A DNA stretch of 64,000 nt from Shinisaurus crocodilurus (Eukaryota; Chordata; Lepidosauria; Squamata; Shinisauridae). The number at the start of each line of letters is the position of its first letter. Position 1 is the stretch's first letter. Both the position numbers and the translations under genes were made by a program. The DNA lies in the NCBI GenBank assembly GCA_021292165.1, contig CM037885.1, positions 9,853,042-9,917,041 of the forward strand. The letters run 5' to 3'. Shown in pieces: positions 46,108 through 56,918 of this stretch. The notes beneath the pieces were generated by a model. That model searched no databases. It was not told the origin of the DNA and saw only the letters and a program-made list of their open reading frames with translations.

Positions 46108-46357
46108 CAGCAATACCTTGGATTACAAGTAACTTGGTTTGAGAGCGTTTTGCCAGACAAGCAAAATTTTTAATATTTATTTAATTTTTTTTGACTTGAT
46201 ATACAAGCGTCGTCTTGCAATACAAGTACTGTAGTACAGCTTAAATTAAAAATCTCTGTACAAATTTTTTTTGAGGGATTTCGTTTTGATATAAGAGTGT
46301 TTTGGATTACAAGCACCTTTCTGGAACGAATTATGCTCTCAATCCAAGGCATGACTG
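46108..46357 (-). mobile_element. Tigger/mariner-type MITE
   Basis: CAGCAATACCTTGGATTACA to CTCAATCCAAGGCATGACTG with TA on both flanks; reverse of the copies at 16320 and 49590. Confidence 0.85.
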
Positions 46358-46446
46358 TACACATATCCTGATGCCCTTACACAGAATCGGTCACAGGGAA
46401 AAGAAAGGGGTGTAAGGCAGCTTCCTCTGTTCACCTACTTTTATTA

Positions 46447-46623
46447 GGGGAAGATTTATAGCTCAGTGGTAGTGCACCCAAAGGTTTACATGCTGAAGTT
46501 TCCCAGGTTCAATCTCTGGCATCTCCAGGTAATCTGGAAAATATCCCCTTCTGAAATCCTAAAGAGCTGCTGCCAATCAGTGCAGAAAATACTGAATTAA
46601 ATGGACCAATGGTCTGACTTCCT
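46447..46623 (+). mobile_element. tRNA-derived SINE
   Basis: AGATTTATAGCTCAGTGGTA, TTCCCAGGTTCAATCTCTGG, CATCTCCAGGTAATCTGG ... AAATGGACCAATGGTCTGAC. Confidence 0.75.
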
Positions 46624-47196
46624 AATCCTCACTTTGGCCAAGAAGCATGTGCTGCAAGTGTGGGAAAGTCCATAATTTTTGTTGTTTTTGCTTTCTGTTG
46701 TGAGCTTGACAGGGTGGTCAAAGGGTAACTGATCTATATTTAAGTAATCTTGAGTATTTATTGAAAGAGATTCTCTGAATGCACTAGAAACCAAATTCCT
46801 CTGATTCAAAGCAAGATTGTGGCCAGGCATGAACCTGACATTTTTGCCTCACTTTTCCCCACTCCATCACAATATTTCTTTGTGCCCTGTTTATTCGCCC
46901 ACCACCACCTTCTGTTCCCTTGATTACTCAGGTTCCTCCTGCACCCAAGCTCCCCCAATGGAGAGCTTTTCCAGTGGGCAGCAGCTATAACTCCTAACAC
47001 ACACACACACCCTTCCCAAAAATCTCTGCTGTATTGTGCTTACATTTGCAGTAAGTGCATTTGCAGGTCTGCAGTAATCCTATCTCTTGGATAATAATGT
47101 CTCTCTCTCTCTCCTGGAGGGTTTTAGTGGGGGGAAGTGGGATACCGAGTAGGATGGGCAGGTGTCTTGCTGACTCACTTTGCTCTCCTCCTACAG

Positions 47197-47297
47197 CTGA
47201 AGATGGGTTTAACCCAGCTGACGTCGACCTGAAATGCAAGGAGCGAGTGACGGACAGTGACAGCGAGGGGTCCTTGGGGGATGAATCTGAGAGCAAG
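47197..47297 (+). CDS. CIC: CIC shared exon 9
   Basis: 101 nt, phase 1 to phase 0, acceptor CTCCTCCTACAG, donor GTGAGT. It encodes [20 protein letters not shown] then [14 protein letters not shown], corresponding to human [20 protein letters not shown]. It is a short exon isolated by a 4.6-kb intron upstream, the largest between shared exons, which is full of transposon copies. Confidence 0.97.
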
Positions 47298-47418
47298 GTG
47301 AGTATGAAGGGACTGGCTGGAAGTTAGGGCTTAAAGGGCAGCAATAGGTACAACTTCGGGAGGTCACAGCCTTGTGAAAAGGCCATTGCGACAAGGGAAG
47401 GCTATTTTCCATGACTTT

Positions 47419-47439
47419 GTGTGTGTGTGTGTGTGTGTG
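47419..47439 (+). repeat. (GT)n microsatellite
   Basis: About 10 GT units in CIC intron 9. Confidence 0.95.
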
Positions 47440-47737
47440 GTGCTTTAGAATGTTCAGAGCACTGCATACTCCGTAACCGTATAATAACCCAGTTAGGAAG
47501 ACCAGTATTCTCTCCATTGCGGAGGGGCTGAAGCCGAAAGAGTGGCGTGCCCCAAACCATCTTGGCAGAAGTGAGATTTGAATCAGAAACTGATCTGGCT
47601 CAGAGCTCAGCCTCCATCTTGGAGCTGCGCTGATGTAGGGAAGTGGTGACACCGGGAGCCACCGAGCCAAACAGTGTGAGGATGGTTTCATGGGGACGTT
47701 CCTGCCCCCTTTTAACAATGACCCTACTTGCTTGTAG

Positions 47738-49001
47738 GACTTTGGGCGGAAGCTCTTCTCCCCGGTGATTCGCACGGCTCCGCTGCCCCCTTCCTCCGGT
47801 GCCTTTGCCCCCTGCCGCCCACCGCCACCCCTGGACTTAGAGCCGCCACCACCACCTCCTCACGGTCACGACCAGCAGCCCCCTTCAAAACCTTACAGCC
47901 CCTTCCAGATGGCGCCCAGCACCTTCAAGGCCCAAGACTCCCGTGGAGGGCCGCGTCCTCACAGCACCCCAGCCAAGCGCCTGGAACAGCGCTTCGACTC
48001 GGCTGCGTCCCCCTACAGGCGGAAACGGGTGGACAGCGTGGGAGGCTCCCAGGCAACGGTGGAGTCTGGAGTGGTCCCCCTCACTGCGCCCCCCACGCAC
48101 TCGGTCATCTCTCCACCTGGTGGCATGGTGCAGGCTGTGGTGCTGCCTGATTCTGCCCGCCTGTCCTCTGGCACGGTGCTGGTGACGGCCCCATCCATGA
48201 ACGCTCCGAATGTGGGGGTGATTGGTTACAGCGGGGCGCCCAGCCTGGTCCGCACAGCCTCCACTGTAGTCACCAACGTGGTCAAACCGGTCAGCAGCAC
48301 GCCTGTACCCATTGCCAGCAAGCCCTTCCTGCGTGGATCAGGGGAGGGGCTGCCGCTGCTCAGCCCCCCACCCTTGGATGGGAACCCGAAGCCTGACGCG
48401 ATTTCCATGGGGCGCATTGGCCTTCTCTATGCTGATAAGAAGACTCCACAGTCTTCTGCAATGCCCGGGATTCAAGCCACGTCTCCTCATCTAGTTGCTG
48501 GACCGCTCCTTGGGCAGGGCTTGGCTGCTGTGGGAAAGGGGCCCCCATGCCAGGGCAGCGTCGTGACCAACCTGCTTGTAGGAACTCAAGGATATGGGCA
48601 AGCTGGTGGTGCAGGAGGGGCTGGTGTCCCACTGACGGTGTTGCCACCTGGTGCCATTACCCAGCAGCCCTCTGTACAGTTCATCACCCAGAATCCTCCT
48701 GGGCAGAATGGTCCAGTGCCACTCAGCATCCTGCAGCCTCAAGGTATCCTGTCGGGGGCAGCGGGCAAGGTTGGCGGCATCACTCAGGTGCAGTACATCC
48801 TGCCCACGTTGCCTCAGCAGCTGCAGGTGGCTGGGGGGAAGATGCCGGCAGGAGCAGGCACCCCTGGAACTACCAGCATTCACTTCACTCTGCCACCAGC
48901 CAATGGGAAGGTGATCACCACACCTCAAGCCATCCCCATCATCCAGCCTGCACCGGGAAGCAGCAACAGCAGCGTCACTGTCATGTCCTCAGCACCCAAA
49001 G
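47738..49001 (+). CDS. CIC: CIC shared exon 10, large Pro/Gly/Val-rich exon
   Basis: 1264 nt, phase 0 to phase 1, acceptor CTTGCTTGTAG, donor GTAAGG. It begins DFGRKLFSPVIRTAPLPPSS (human FGRKVFSPVIR). Conserved islands inside a fast-evolving, low-complexity region are TMVTNVV-like STVVTNVVKPVSSTPVPIAS, LLYADKK, HLVAGPLLG, VVTNLLVGTQGYG, KVGGITQVQYILPTLPQQLQ and TTSIHFTLPPANGKV. It covers about residues 474-895 of CIC-S and is probably largely disordered. The exon is somewhat longer than the human equivalent, which accounts for part of the extra length of this protein. Confidence 0.97.
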
Positions 49002-49589
49002 GTAAGGGCATAGGTTTGCTTGGTTGGTAAAGCTTGGCCTCTGTATCTTGCAACCTGATCTTGCACATCTTGACTTGGAAGGAAGCATCGCTCTGTTTAG
49101 CAGGCTCGCTTCTAAACAGCTGCTAAGGTGTGGAGGCTTAGGCCACAGCCTGCCTTGTCCTCATGTAATTCCTAAGATTGGTTGAGAGCACCTTGCTAAT
49201 AAGGCCACCATGCACCAAGATGCAACCCAGAAAGGTTCTGAGTAGATTCCCCCCCCCCCCCATTTAGGGAGCACCCATCCCTAGAGGGACACCGGACCCT
49301 GGAGTTGATTACATTTTAGAAGCACTGTGAGGGTTACTTCATGTGCCAGTTTCTTGTAGAGATAGGAAAAGTTATATGGATTTTTTACTTATGAAGAGCA
49401 CAGTGACTTCCTTTTCAGCTGTGGGGTCAGAGTAAACATGGCTGGGGAAATCTACTTCTGCCAGTTATCACAAATGGGAAAACTCTTTTTTTCTTTTTTG
49501 CATGAAAATGTATCCCCGGCTAGGAACAAATGTATGAAAGTGGCTCTTCCCCTGTCTTGGAATCACATTCCCTCCTCACTTCTTATCTA

Positions 49590-49835
49590 CAGTCATGCTT
49601 TGGATTGAGAGCATAATTCGTTCCGGAAACGTGCTTGTAATCCAAAACACTTATATCAAAACGAAATCCCCCCAAAAAATTTGTACAGAGATTTTTAATT
49701 TAAGCCGTACTACAGTACTTGTATTGCAAGACATCGCTTGTATATCAAGTAAAAATAAATAAATAAATATTTAAAAATTTGCTTGTCTTGCAAAACGCTC
49801 TCAAACCAAGTTACTTGCAATCCAAGGTATTACTG
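49590..49835 (+). mobile_element. Tigger/mariner-type MITE
   Basis: CAGTCATGCTTTGGATTGAG to CAATCCAAGGTATTACTG with TA flanks. Confidence 0.85.
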
Positions 49836-50756
49836 TATTTTTGGGGGGTCTACCAGTGCCCCTAGTACATGATCATATGTGTAGACTGGAGGAGCAGCAG
49901 GCACATGGAATGGGTGATGGTTTGAGGGAGGGAGGTCAGGAGGTGCAGCTGCGGCCTGCTCTGTAATCTGACCTATGATTAGCTAACTGGTAGCCCATGG
50001 GCTGGATCCGGCCCCTCAGACTGATCACTCTGGCCCCTGGCAGCCCTGGTTGAAAGTTTACCCACTGTTTTACTCCTAAGGAAAATAGTAAGGTTTTCAA
50101 GTTGTAAGAAATTGAGACGATCTATTCTTCAAGGCTCCCCATCTTTGTTTTATGTATGTAGCAGAAGAATGTAATGAATAAGCACATATTTGTAGGTAAT
50201 GCTATGCCTGACTGCATGTACTTCTGTAACTGGGAAGCCAGGTGCTAGATGTCTGCATACTAGATGACTCTTTGGGGGCTCAGCCTCAGACGGACTCCCT
50301 CACAAGTTAAAAAGCTTGTGTGAGGGGGACACGGGGCCGCATGGGTGGGTTAGCCCAAACCCTGATGTGCCCACTGGCCACAAATTCCACAACCATGAGA
50401 ATGGTATGTGCATAGGGCCCAATGTATTGAGTACTCACAGCTTCTCCACATGAGAGGGTGGGTTCCTGGGTCAGTACATATGTAGGACCCCTTCTCATAG
50501 TTGCCAAATGCTAATAGCATGTGAGAAGGTTCAGCCGAAACACACCTACACCCACTTTTGTACTATGGAGCCTATCCACCTGTTTGGGCGGGGGCATGTG
50601 TGTCAGTTTTATGCAGCATAAGATACGTGTCGTCCCTGGACTGCTGCTATTTATTTATTTATTGCATTTATACCCCGCTCTTCCTCCAGAAAAGGCTCTC
50701 AGAGTGGCTTACAAAGAGCAGCCCCCAAGAATACAGAAGTTGGTTCTCTCTGGGTT

Positions 50757-51160
50757 AAGAGCTCAAAATGAGCCCTGCTGCTTCAGACCAAAGACCTACC
50801 TAGTCCTGCATCTTGTTTCCCACCTTGGCCAACCAGATGCCTATGGGAAACTAGCAGGATACAAGGGCAGTGGCTCTCTCCCACTGTTATTCCTTAACAA
50901 CTGGTATTCAGAGGCATGGTGCCTCTTATCCTGGAGGTAGTGTTTAGCCATGATGGCTAGTAGCCATTTGATAGCCTTTTCTATCTAATCCCCTATTAAA
51001 ACCCTCTAGGCTAGTGGCCATTGCCACACCTTGTGGCAGAGAATTCTGTGTTAACTATGCACTGTGTGAATAAGTCCTCCCTTATGTCCGTCCTGAATCG
51101 TCCCATCATTTAGCTTCGTTAGATGGCCCAGTGTTCTAGCATAATGAGAGAAACTCCTCC
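50757..51160 (+). mobile_element. Long interspersed repeat (about 400 bp), class unassigned
   Basis: CTGCTTCAGACCAAAGACCT, GGTATTCAGAGGCATGGTGC, CTCTAGGCTAGTGGCCATTG, GTGTGAATAAGTCCTCCCTT in the same order as the partial copies at 26515 and 1420. It is a recurrent reptile repeat whose superfamily I cannot assign. Confidence 0.55.
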
Positions 51161-51429
51161 ACACCACCCATGCATAATGGCAAAACTTGGATCATGTTCT
51201 CCTTCACGCATCCTTTTTCTAAACTAAAACCCCGCAAATAATAACATTCCTTGTAGGAGTGGTGCTTCAGTGCCCTGATCAACTTGGTTTCCCTGTTCTG
51301 CTCCCTTCCCAGCTCTACAATATCCTTTTTGAGATGTGGTGGGTTGCTAGCTTCACTCAGGTGCTGAGCTCGACACTGACCAAACTGACCTGCCTGTGTG
51401 TTCCTTCTCCTTTCTCTCCACTCCCACAG

Positions 51430-51650
51430 TTCAGTCAGTATCTCCGGTACAGGCTCCCTCTCCTGGCAGTTCAGCCCACCTTGTGTCTGGGCAGGTGATG
51501 CCTCCTGCAGGGCTCCAGGTGCAAGGCAAAGTCCTGGTGCCCATGGCCCCTCCCCAGGTGACAGTGCGGACCACCGCGGCTGCCCAACCTCCTCTGGTGA
51601 CTCAGCCTTTCCCCGTTCCAGTGCAAAATGGGAGCCAGCCAGCAAGCAAG
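51430..51650 (+). CDS. CIC: CIC shared exon 11
   Basis: 221 nt, phase 1 to phase 0, acceptor TCCACTCCCACAG, donor GTTAGT. It reads [20 protein letters not shown], then [15 protein letters not shown] and [15 protein letters not shown], aligned with human [19 protein letters not shown] and SVPVQNGAQPPSK. Conserved, non-domain part of the long central region. It is followed by a 2.8-kb intron holding a near-perfect palindromic MITE and a SINE. Confidence 0.96.
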
Positions 51651-52017
51651 GTTAGTGTCTGTAGAGGAGGGAGGGAGAAGAGGCGCAGTGGGCCTTTACT
51701 GGGTGGCCTTACGTGTATATTGCTGATGTTGGTGTCTTAGAGGCGTGTGTGGCAAATTGCAACTTCTGTGACTGACATAAATGGTGCAGACCTGGCATAT
51801 ATGAATGGCTTTTTATGCTTTCTTTTGGATGCACAGCGTCCAACATTTATTTCTTGGCACAAAGGCAGGGTGGTTATCGGATTCATGGGGGTGGTAGATA
51901 AGCATAGGGTTGCGGGCTTGGAATGTCCTCAGCGAAGGTCGTTCTCCATCTCTCCCCCCCCCCCCCATTCTCTACACATCCCACTCCAGTCACCCTTTGG
52001 TTCTGAAGTCTTTAGCA

Positions 52018-52152
52018 CAGTGTTCTCCAACCTTGGGTCCCCAGATGTTTTTGGCCTACAACTCCCAGCATGCCCCAGCCAGCATAGCTGGCTGGGGCAT
52101 GCTGGGAGTTGTAGGCCAAAAACATCTGGGGACCCAAGGTTGGAGAACACTG
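52018..52152. mobile_element. Palindromic MITE, 66-bp arms
   Basis: Arms 52018-52083 and 52087-52152 are exact reverse complements separated by ATA. They run from CAGTGTTCTCCAACCTTGGG to CCCCAGCCAGC. Same family as 7302-7445 and 2990. Confidence 0.93.
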
Positions 52153-52470
52153 CAGTTTAACAGAAAGTACGCACACTATTCTAGATACTTCTCTTGAACC
52201 ACAAAGTATGGCAGGGCAGGGCCTTTGTTTCCAAAAGTAAAATTTCACAACCTGGAAAAAGGCATTTCAGCCAATTTTATTTTTTTAATTTCCAATTTCT
52301 GTATTCTCCCTAAATAATATACACGTCTCTGTGATTATAACATCATCGTAGTTCACTGTGGGGAGTAGAAATGTAACATTTCCACAAACATTGAAGTCAT
52401 GGGGGGGGAACTTTTTTTTCTGGTTTTTCGGGGTGAAACAGCAATATGGGGGGGAATTGAAATATATGCA

Positions 52471-52706
52471 GTGTGGCGTAGTGGTTAGAGTGTTGGACTG
52501 GGACTTGGGAGATCCGAGTTCTAGTCCCCGCTTGGCCATGAAATACACTGGGTGACTTTGGGCCAGTCACTGACTCTCAGCTTAACCTACCTCACAGGGT
52601 TATTGTGAGGATAAAATGGAGAGGAAGAGGAGGATTATGTAAGCCGCCTTGGGTTCCTTGCAGGAAAAAAGGCGGGGTATAAATATAATAAATAAATAAA
52701 TAAATA
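52471..52706 (+). mobile_element. Sauria-type SINE in CIC intron 11
   Basis: GTGTGGCGTAGTGGTTAGAG, GAGTTCTAGTCCCCGCTTGG, body and tail AAGGCGGGGTATAAATATAA then (AATA)n. Confidence 0.88.
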
Positions 52707-52805
52707 CTTGCAATGCTTTCTTATCAAATCTAAACTAATTTTACTGTTTTAGCAACAGAAAAATCATAATCAAATATAGTACTGTTTAGCATATTTTCAC
52801 ATGTA

Positions 52806-52985
52806 CAGATCAATCCTATGCATGTTTATTCAGAAGACTCCCTTGGCTGGATCTAGACTTAGTCATGAATTATTTGTCCCATTGAATTCAATGAGTTTAT
52901 TACTCTTAAGCATGGCTGAGTCTGGGTCCAACCCACTCTGTTTACTGGAGCTTGCTCCCAGGTAAGCACACAGAATTGCAGCCTC
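52806..52985. mobile_element. MITE fragment, AATCCTATGCATG type
   Basis: CAATCCTATGCATGTTTATT, CAGAAGACTCCC ... TGCTCCCAGGTAAGCACACA, GAATTGCAGCCT, with diverged inverted ends. Confidence 0.5.
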
Positions 52986-53033
52986 AAAGCAGAAATGGCT
53001 GGGTTGGTATAAGCAAAAATGTGAATATACCTC

Positions 53034-53039
<6 letters not shown>

Positions 53040-53073
<34 letters not shown>
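53040..53073 (+). repeat. (GA)n microsatellite
   Basis: About 17 GA units. Confidence 0.97.
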
Positions 53074-53075
<2 letters not shown>

Positions 53076-53792
53076 TGCACCCTATGCTGCCTAAGCACGT
53101 GCATCCCCATTTTTGACATCTTGAGAAGTAGTGGGGGAATGCCGACAAAAGAAGCCACAAATATTGTAGTAAATAAAATATTACTTGGACACAAGCAGTC
53201 TCATACTGTCACAATATTAAGGACTAGCAGCATATTTGGACATTAAGTTATACTTTATAACAACATTGAAAACATTTTGAGTGTTGTATATGTATACAGT
53301 ATATACAAGAATTACTATTCTCTAATGCTGTTGACTGTGTAGTATGAAGATTTTTCTGTAAGACATTCTGTGTTTCTCTTGTTTCCAAAAGAGAAAATAT
53401 TTGTAGGATTACTATTATTATTTTTTGCAGTGTTCCCCAGAATTTTCAAAAAGGTCCCAGGAAAAATGGAGGGAAAACAGGTTTTCCCCCAATTTTTTTT
53501 CGTGCAGGAATATAGCATTCAAGTCAGCCCTTTTAAATATTAAAACAAACTCTTGACCCAACAGAAAGATAGCAGTCTTCTGCAGGGCCACAATTATGCA
53601 GCAAAACTGGAGTGAAACTTCAGTACAGTATGCACTGCATTTATTGAAATCCTGAGAACCCGGTTTTATTTCTTTTCAGACAGGTTTCCAGTCCTCAGGG
53701 CTGTGGGGAAAGAGGAGAAAAAAGGGTATTAATAATAAAGGTAGTATCTGGTCCCAGAGTGTGGTCTGAAGGCACGTGAGGCAGCCATCTTG

Positions 53793-53915
53793 CTGAAGCT
53801 CAGCAGGTCTGGGTCTGGTCAGTGCCTGGAGGGGAGACCACCTTGGAACCGCATGTAGCCATCTTGAGTTTCACGATGGAAGAAAGGTGGGATAGAAATG
53901 TAAGTCAGTAAATAA
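53793..53915 (+). mobile_element. 5S-derived SINE with RTE-like tail
   Basis: CTGAAGCTCAGCAGGTCTGG, GTCAGTGCCTGGAGGGGAGA resembles 5S rRNA; the tail GAAGAAAGGTGGGATAGAAA resembles the tail of Sauria-type SINEs. Confidence 0.6.
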
Positions 53916-54149
53916 ACTTTAAAAACCCAGAAAGGGCTTGATGGGCCCAGAGGGACTTGAAGCCTTTTCTCTTCACAGGTCCCTGTCCCTACCGACCAAA
54001 GACCCCGGTTCACATTTCCCTCCCCCCACTAATACTTCAACTCTCCTTCCTCTCCCATCCTCTTATTACAGTTAGAACAGAATACCTAAACTGTGGGTTA
54101 GTCTGTTTCTGCTTCAGCAAACACTGAACTGAGAATGCAAAAAATTAAG

Positions 54150-54274
54150 GGCGCAATCCTATGCATGTTTAGACGGGGGGGGGGGGAGGCCTACAGCTCC
54201 CAGCATGGCTCGCTGGGGCATGCTGGGAGTCGTAGGCCGTTTTTCTATCTAGACAGGCATAGGATTGCGCCCTA
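54150..54274. mobile_element. Foldback MITE, GGGCGCAATCCTATGC termini
   Basis: AAGGGCGCAATCCTATGCAT, GTTTAGACG, central CCCAGCATGGC / GGGGCATGCTGGG, then ATCTAGACAGGCATAGGATT, GCGCCCTAA. Nearly symmetric arms flanked by TTAA / TAA. Confidence 0.7.
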
Positions 54275-54463
54275 AATCTGAACGGCTTAGAAAATTAAAT
54301 TTTGAATAGCATTGGTTGGCAACATTTATGTGCTGCAATGGGAGCAGGTTTTGTAAACTCCTTTAAGGTGTAGGTCAGTGTGTGCGCGCACATGCACGAC
54401 TTGGTCCGAGCCTTGGCGTCTCATCCGTCTACTTGTGCTGACCTGGCCTTTCTGCTCGTTCAG

Positions 54464-54634
54464 ATCATCCAGCTCACCCCAGTGCCAGTGGTCCAGCCCC
54501 AGCCGTCTTCACAAAGCAGCGCTGCCCTGGTCCCCCCGTTGAGCCCAGCTACAGCTCCAGGGCGCTGTAGCTACCGCTGTCGTGGGCTCCCCCAGCCAAA
54601 CCCAGAAAGTCCTCTTATCCTCCTCCTCCACCAG
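54464..54634 (+). CDS. CIC: CIC shared exon 12, with apparent 1-nt frameshift
   Basis: 171 nt as given, acceptor GCTCGTTCAG, donor GTACAG. It starts in frame as IIQLTPVPVVQPQPSSQSSA then LVPPLSPATAPG, matching human. From about 54563 the homologous protein (AVVGSPSQTQKVLLSSSSTR) is found only in the next forward frame. One extra base in the run GGGC at 54560-54563 explains this. Removing one base makes the exon 170 nt, phase 2, which is exactly what the next exon needs (AG|G = Arg, RITYV). As written the frame runs on and first meets a stop at about 56140-56142 in exon 15, losing the NLS region and C1 domain. An assembly error is the simplest explanation. Confidence 0.93.
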
Positions 54635-54745
54635 GTACAGATTTTCTATGCTAATTTGCAGTGCCAGATCCTGGGGGCACATGTGGGGGCTCTGAAGCCT
54701 TTCCAGCTGCCGCCGCTGTAACCCACTCCCTCTCTCTGCCCCCAG

Positions 54746-54939
54746 GATCACCTATGTGCCGTCGGCAGCTGGGCACCCCCTGTCCCTGGGCAGCTCGGCC
54801 TCCCACTCGCAGCCCAGCGGGGCCCCAGCCGCGTCTGCCACCACCTACGTCCAGTCCCCAGTGGGCTCTGCCCCCATGGCGCTGGGTTTCACGGCTATCG
54901 GGCCAAATGGGCAGGCCATAGTGCAGCCGCTGCTCTCGG
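54746..54939 (+). CDS. CIC: CIC shared exon 13
   Basis: 194 nt, phase 2 to phase 1, acceptor TCTCTGCCCCCAG, donor GTAAGG. In the expected frame it reads RITYVPSAAGHPLSLGSS, a Ser/Ala/Pro linker, then VALGFTAIGPNG-like PMALGFTAIGPNGQAIVQPL and LSG. Human has RITYVQSAGGHALPLG and VALGFTSLGPSG. Only 111 nt of intron separate it from exon 12. Confidence 0.95.
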
Positions 54940-55119
54940 GTAAGGCCAGGGAGCTGGCTGGGGTGTGGGGGTGGCAGGGGAGGTTGGACTTGATGCCAGG
55001 GCGGATGGGTGTGTTCTTTTGTGATGGGAGTGGGGTGGAAAGGGGTGCTGGTAAAAGCTGGCATCAAGGGGGACTGTAGTCCATGTGTCTGATTTCCCTT
55101 CCTGCTCTACTTCCTCCAG

Positions 55120-55395
55120 GTCAGAGCCCTCTGTTGGCTCCAGGGCAAGTGGGGGTGTCCCCTCTTCAAAGCCCCCAGCTCCCAGCTTCCTGCGCTGGAC
55201 AAGGGCAGGTCATCACGGCCATCTATCCCAGCCCCACAGGGACCAGTCCCGCTCCACCAGCCGGTCACAGTGTGGTCTACACGGTGGCAGCCACAAGCAC
55301 TGCCGCTGTCTCCTCTCCCACAGCCATCCTGCCCAAGGGGGGCAGCAGCAGCACTCAGAGCCCCGGGGGTTCCAGCCAGGCACTGATTTCCACAG
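55120..55395 (+). CDS. CIC: CIC shared exon 14
   Basis: 276 nt, phase 1 to phase 1, acceptor CTACTTCCTCCAG, donor GTATGG. It reads [20 protein letters not shown] then [19 protein letters not shown] and [25 protein letters not shown], as in human ([40 protein letters not shown]). Central low-complexity region. The symmetrical phase means that skipping it would keep the frame. Confidence 0.96.
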
Positions 55396-55952
55396 GTATG
55401 GAGTGGTTGGAGGGCAGGAACAGGGCAGAGGAACCGCAGCTGAAGCTGGCGCTTGCCCTGTGGAGAGGAAACTGAGAGGAGGAGGAGGCGAAGGCGGACA
55501 AGCGGGCAGGCAGGGTGATTACACTGAACTAAAATGAAAAATTTGGCACCTAGATGTCTCGGATCCTGCAATCTGTAATCCTGCCAAACTGTGCTCATCA
55601 TTTCACTTTTGCTGCTCACGTGGAAAACTGCTGTAAGTTTTACTGAGCCCACGTTGGCTCTGGTGATTTCAGCAGAAGTTGCCCACATGTTTTCCAGCAT
55701 AGCTTGTCAAACATAAGGACTAGAAAACTTGCTTTTAAAACAATTGCGCTCTCAAGATGCAGAATCTGCACCTGATATTGAATTACGTGGACTCTTTGCC
55801 CTCATATGTAATCCCAGAATGAATGCCATCCTACAGATTAAGGCGATATGCTACAGAGAGAGGGGCGAATTGATGGACAGTGAAGAATAAACTATGGTAA
55901 CTGTGGTTGACCCTGGTAACCATCTCTGTCTCCCCACCCACATTCTTTTCAG

Positions 55953-56416
55953 CCACCCAGGTCATTCCTTCAGCAACTGCCCGACCTCAACGCCCACCGC
56001 TCAAGCCTCCTCAAAAGGTGAAAGCTACCATCGCCAGCATCCCTGTTGGCTCTTACGAGTCGGCCCCCTCGCCCGGTTCAGTTCGGCCCCCTGTGGGACA
56101 GCAACAGGAATCTGGGGTGGCGCGATATCATCGGGAGGCTGAAGCCATGGAGCGGGCTTCACGGGAGACGGGGTCCCAAGAGCCCCCCTCTTCCCCTGCA
56201 TGTCGGGGTACTGAACAGACTCCAGCCAAAGCCCAGGAGTTGAAGCGGGATTCTTGGGAGCCAGTGTCCCCCCCGTCACCCCAGCAGCCACAAGTGACAG
56301 AGACAGCAACCACAGAAGTCTGGAGTCAGCGGGATACAGCAGTGGGGCCCAGTGAAGAGAGGGCGGTCCGTGACCCCCAGCCTGTCCCTCCACTGGGCAG
56401 CAAAGGAACTGAGACG
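55953..56416 (+). CDS. CIC: CIC shared exon 15
   Basis: 464 nt, phase 1 to phase 0, acceptor CATTCTTTTCAG, donor GTAAGA. It begins ATQVIPSATARPQRPPLKPP then QKVKATIASIPVGSYES, the conserved QKVKAAIASIPVGSFE island of human CIC. The rest is a poorly conserved Glu/Pro/Ser/Gln linker. The stop met by the frameshifted reading of exon 12 lies in this exon at about 56140-56142. Confidence 0.95.
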
Positions 56417-56918
56417 GTAAGAAGGCCTTAAGACCCTTGCTCAACCTCCACCTTCCACCAGCCTTCCTTGGTTTTTTTTCCATACCCTGCTTTGAGATGG
56501 AGCACGAGCAGCCTCTTTGCAGTACTTGAAAAGCACATAGGAAAACATTTTTGGTGGCCATCCTCCCCTGAATCATCTCCTTGGAGACTCGCCAAAGCTG
56601 TAGCCTGAGCATCTTTCAGAGATTTTGGAAGACCTTTCTGGTTTTTGGTTGGCGCTTGGTAGCTAGGTTTGAGCTCACAAAGGTTAATGGATTTGAACAT
56701 TATTTACTTGGGTTTGAGTAAAAACCCTGCCTCAAGCTTCCAGACTATCCCCCCTCCTTTATCCTGCCCCATGAAGAACAAAGAGCTTCCCTCCTAGTAG
56801 TTCACTTTCCCATTTATGTCTTGCCAAAGTGCCTCTGTATTCACCATCGCCCTTCTGAATGCCTCTTTCCAGCTGCTCACTGGCATTCTCTTTCCCCTCC
56901 ACCCCTCTTCTTGCTCAG

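Larger units (their letters stand above)
42609..47196 (+). other. CIC: CIC intron 8, repeat-rich
   Basis: 4.59 kb between exons 8 and 9. It contains a fragment of an unclassified interspersed repeat (about 43490-43720), a hAT-like element (44071-44857) with an internal CT microsatellite, a (-) tRNA SINE (44966-45155), a (-) Tigger MITE (46108-46357) and a (+) tRNA SINE (46447-46623). The remainder shows no coding potential that I can support. Confidence 0.65.
49002..51429 (+). other. CIC: CIC intron 10
   Basis: 2.43 kb. It contains a poly-C run at 49251-49261, a full-length Tigger MITE (49590-49835), a LINE-tail fragment at about 50650-50715 and a long interspersed repeat (50757-51160). Nothing else is recognised. 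Confidence 0.65.
51651..54463 (+). other. CIC: CIC intron 11
   Basis: 2.81 kb. It contains a near-perfect palindromic MITE (52018-52152), a (+) Sauria SINE (52471-52706), a further MITE fragment (52806-52985), a GA microsatellite (53040-53073), a 5S-derived SINE (53793-53915) and a foldback MITE (54150-54274). The AT-rich block 53150-53700 shows no feature. Confidence 0.65.
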
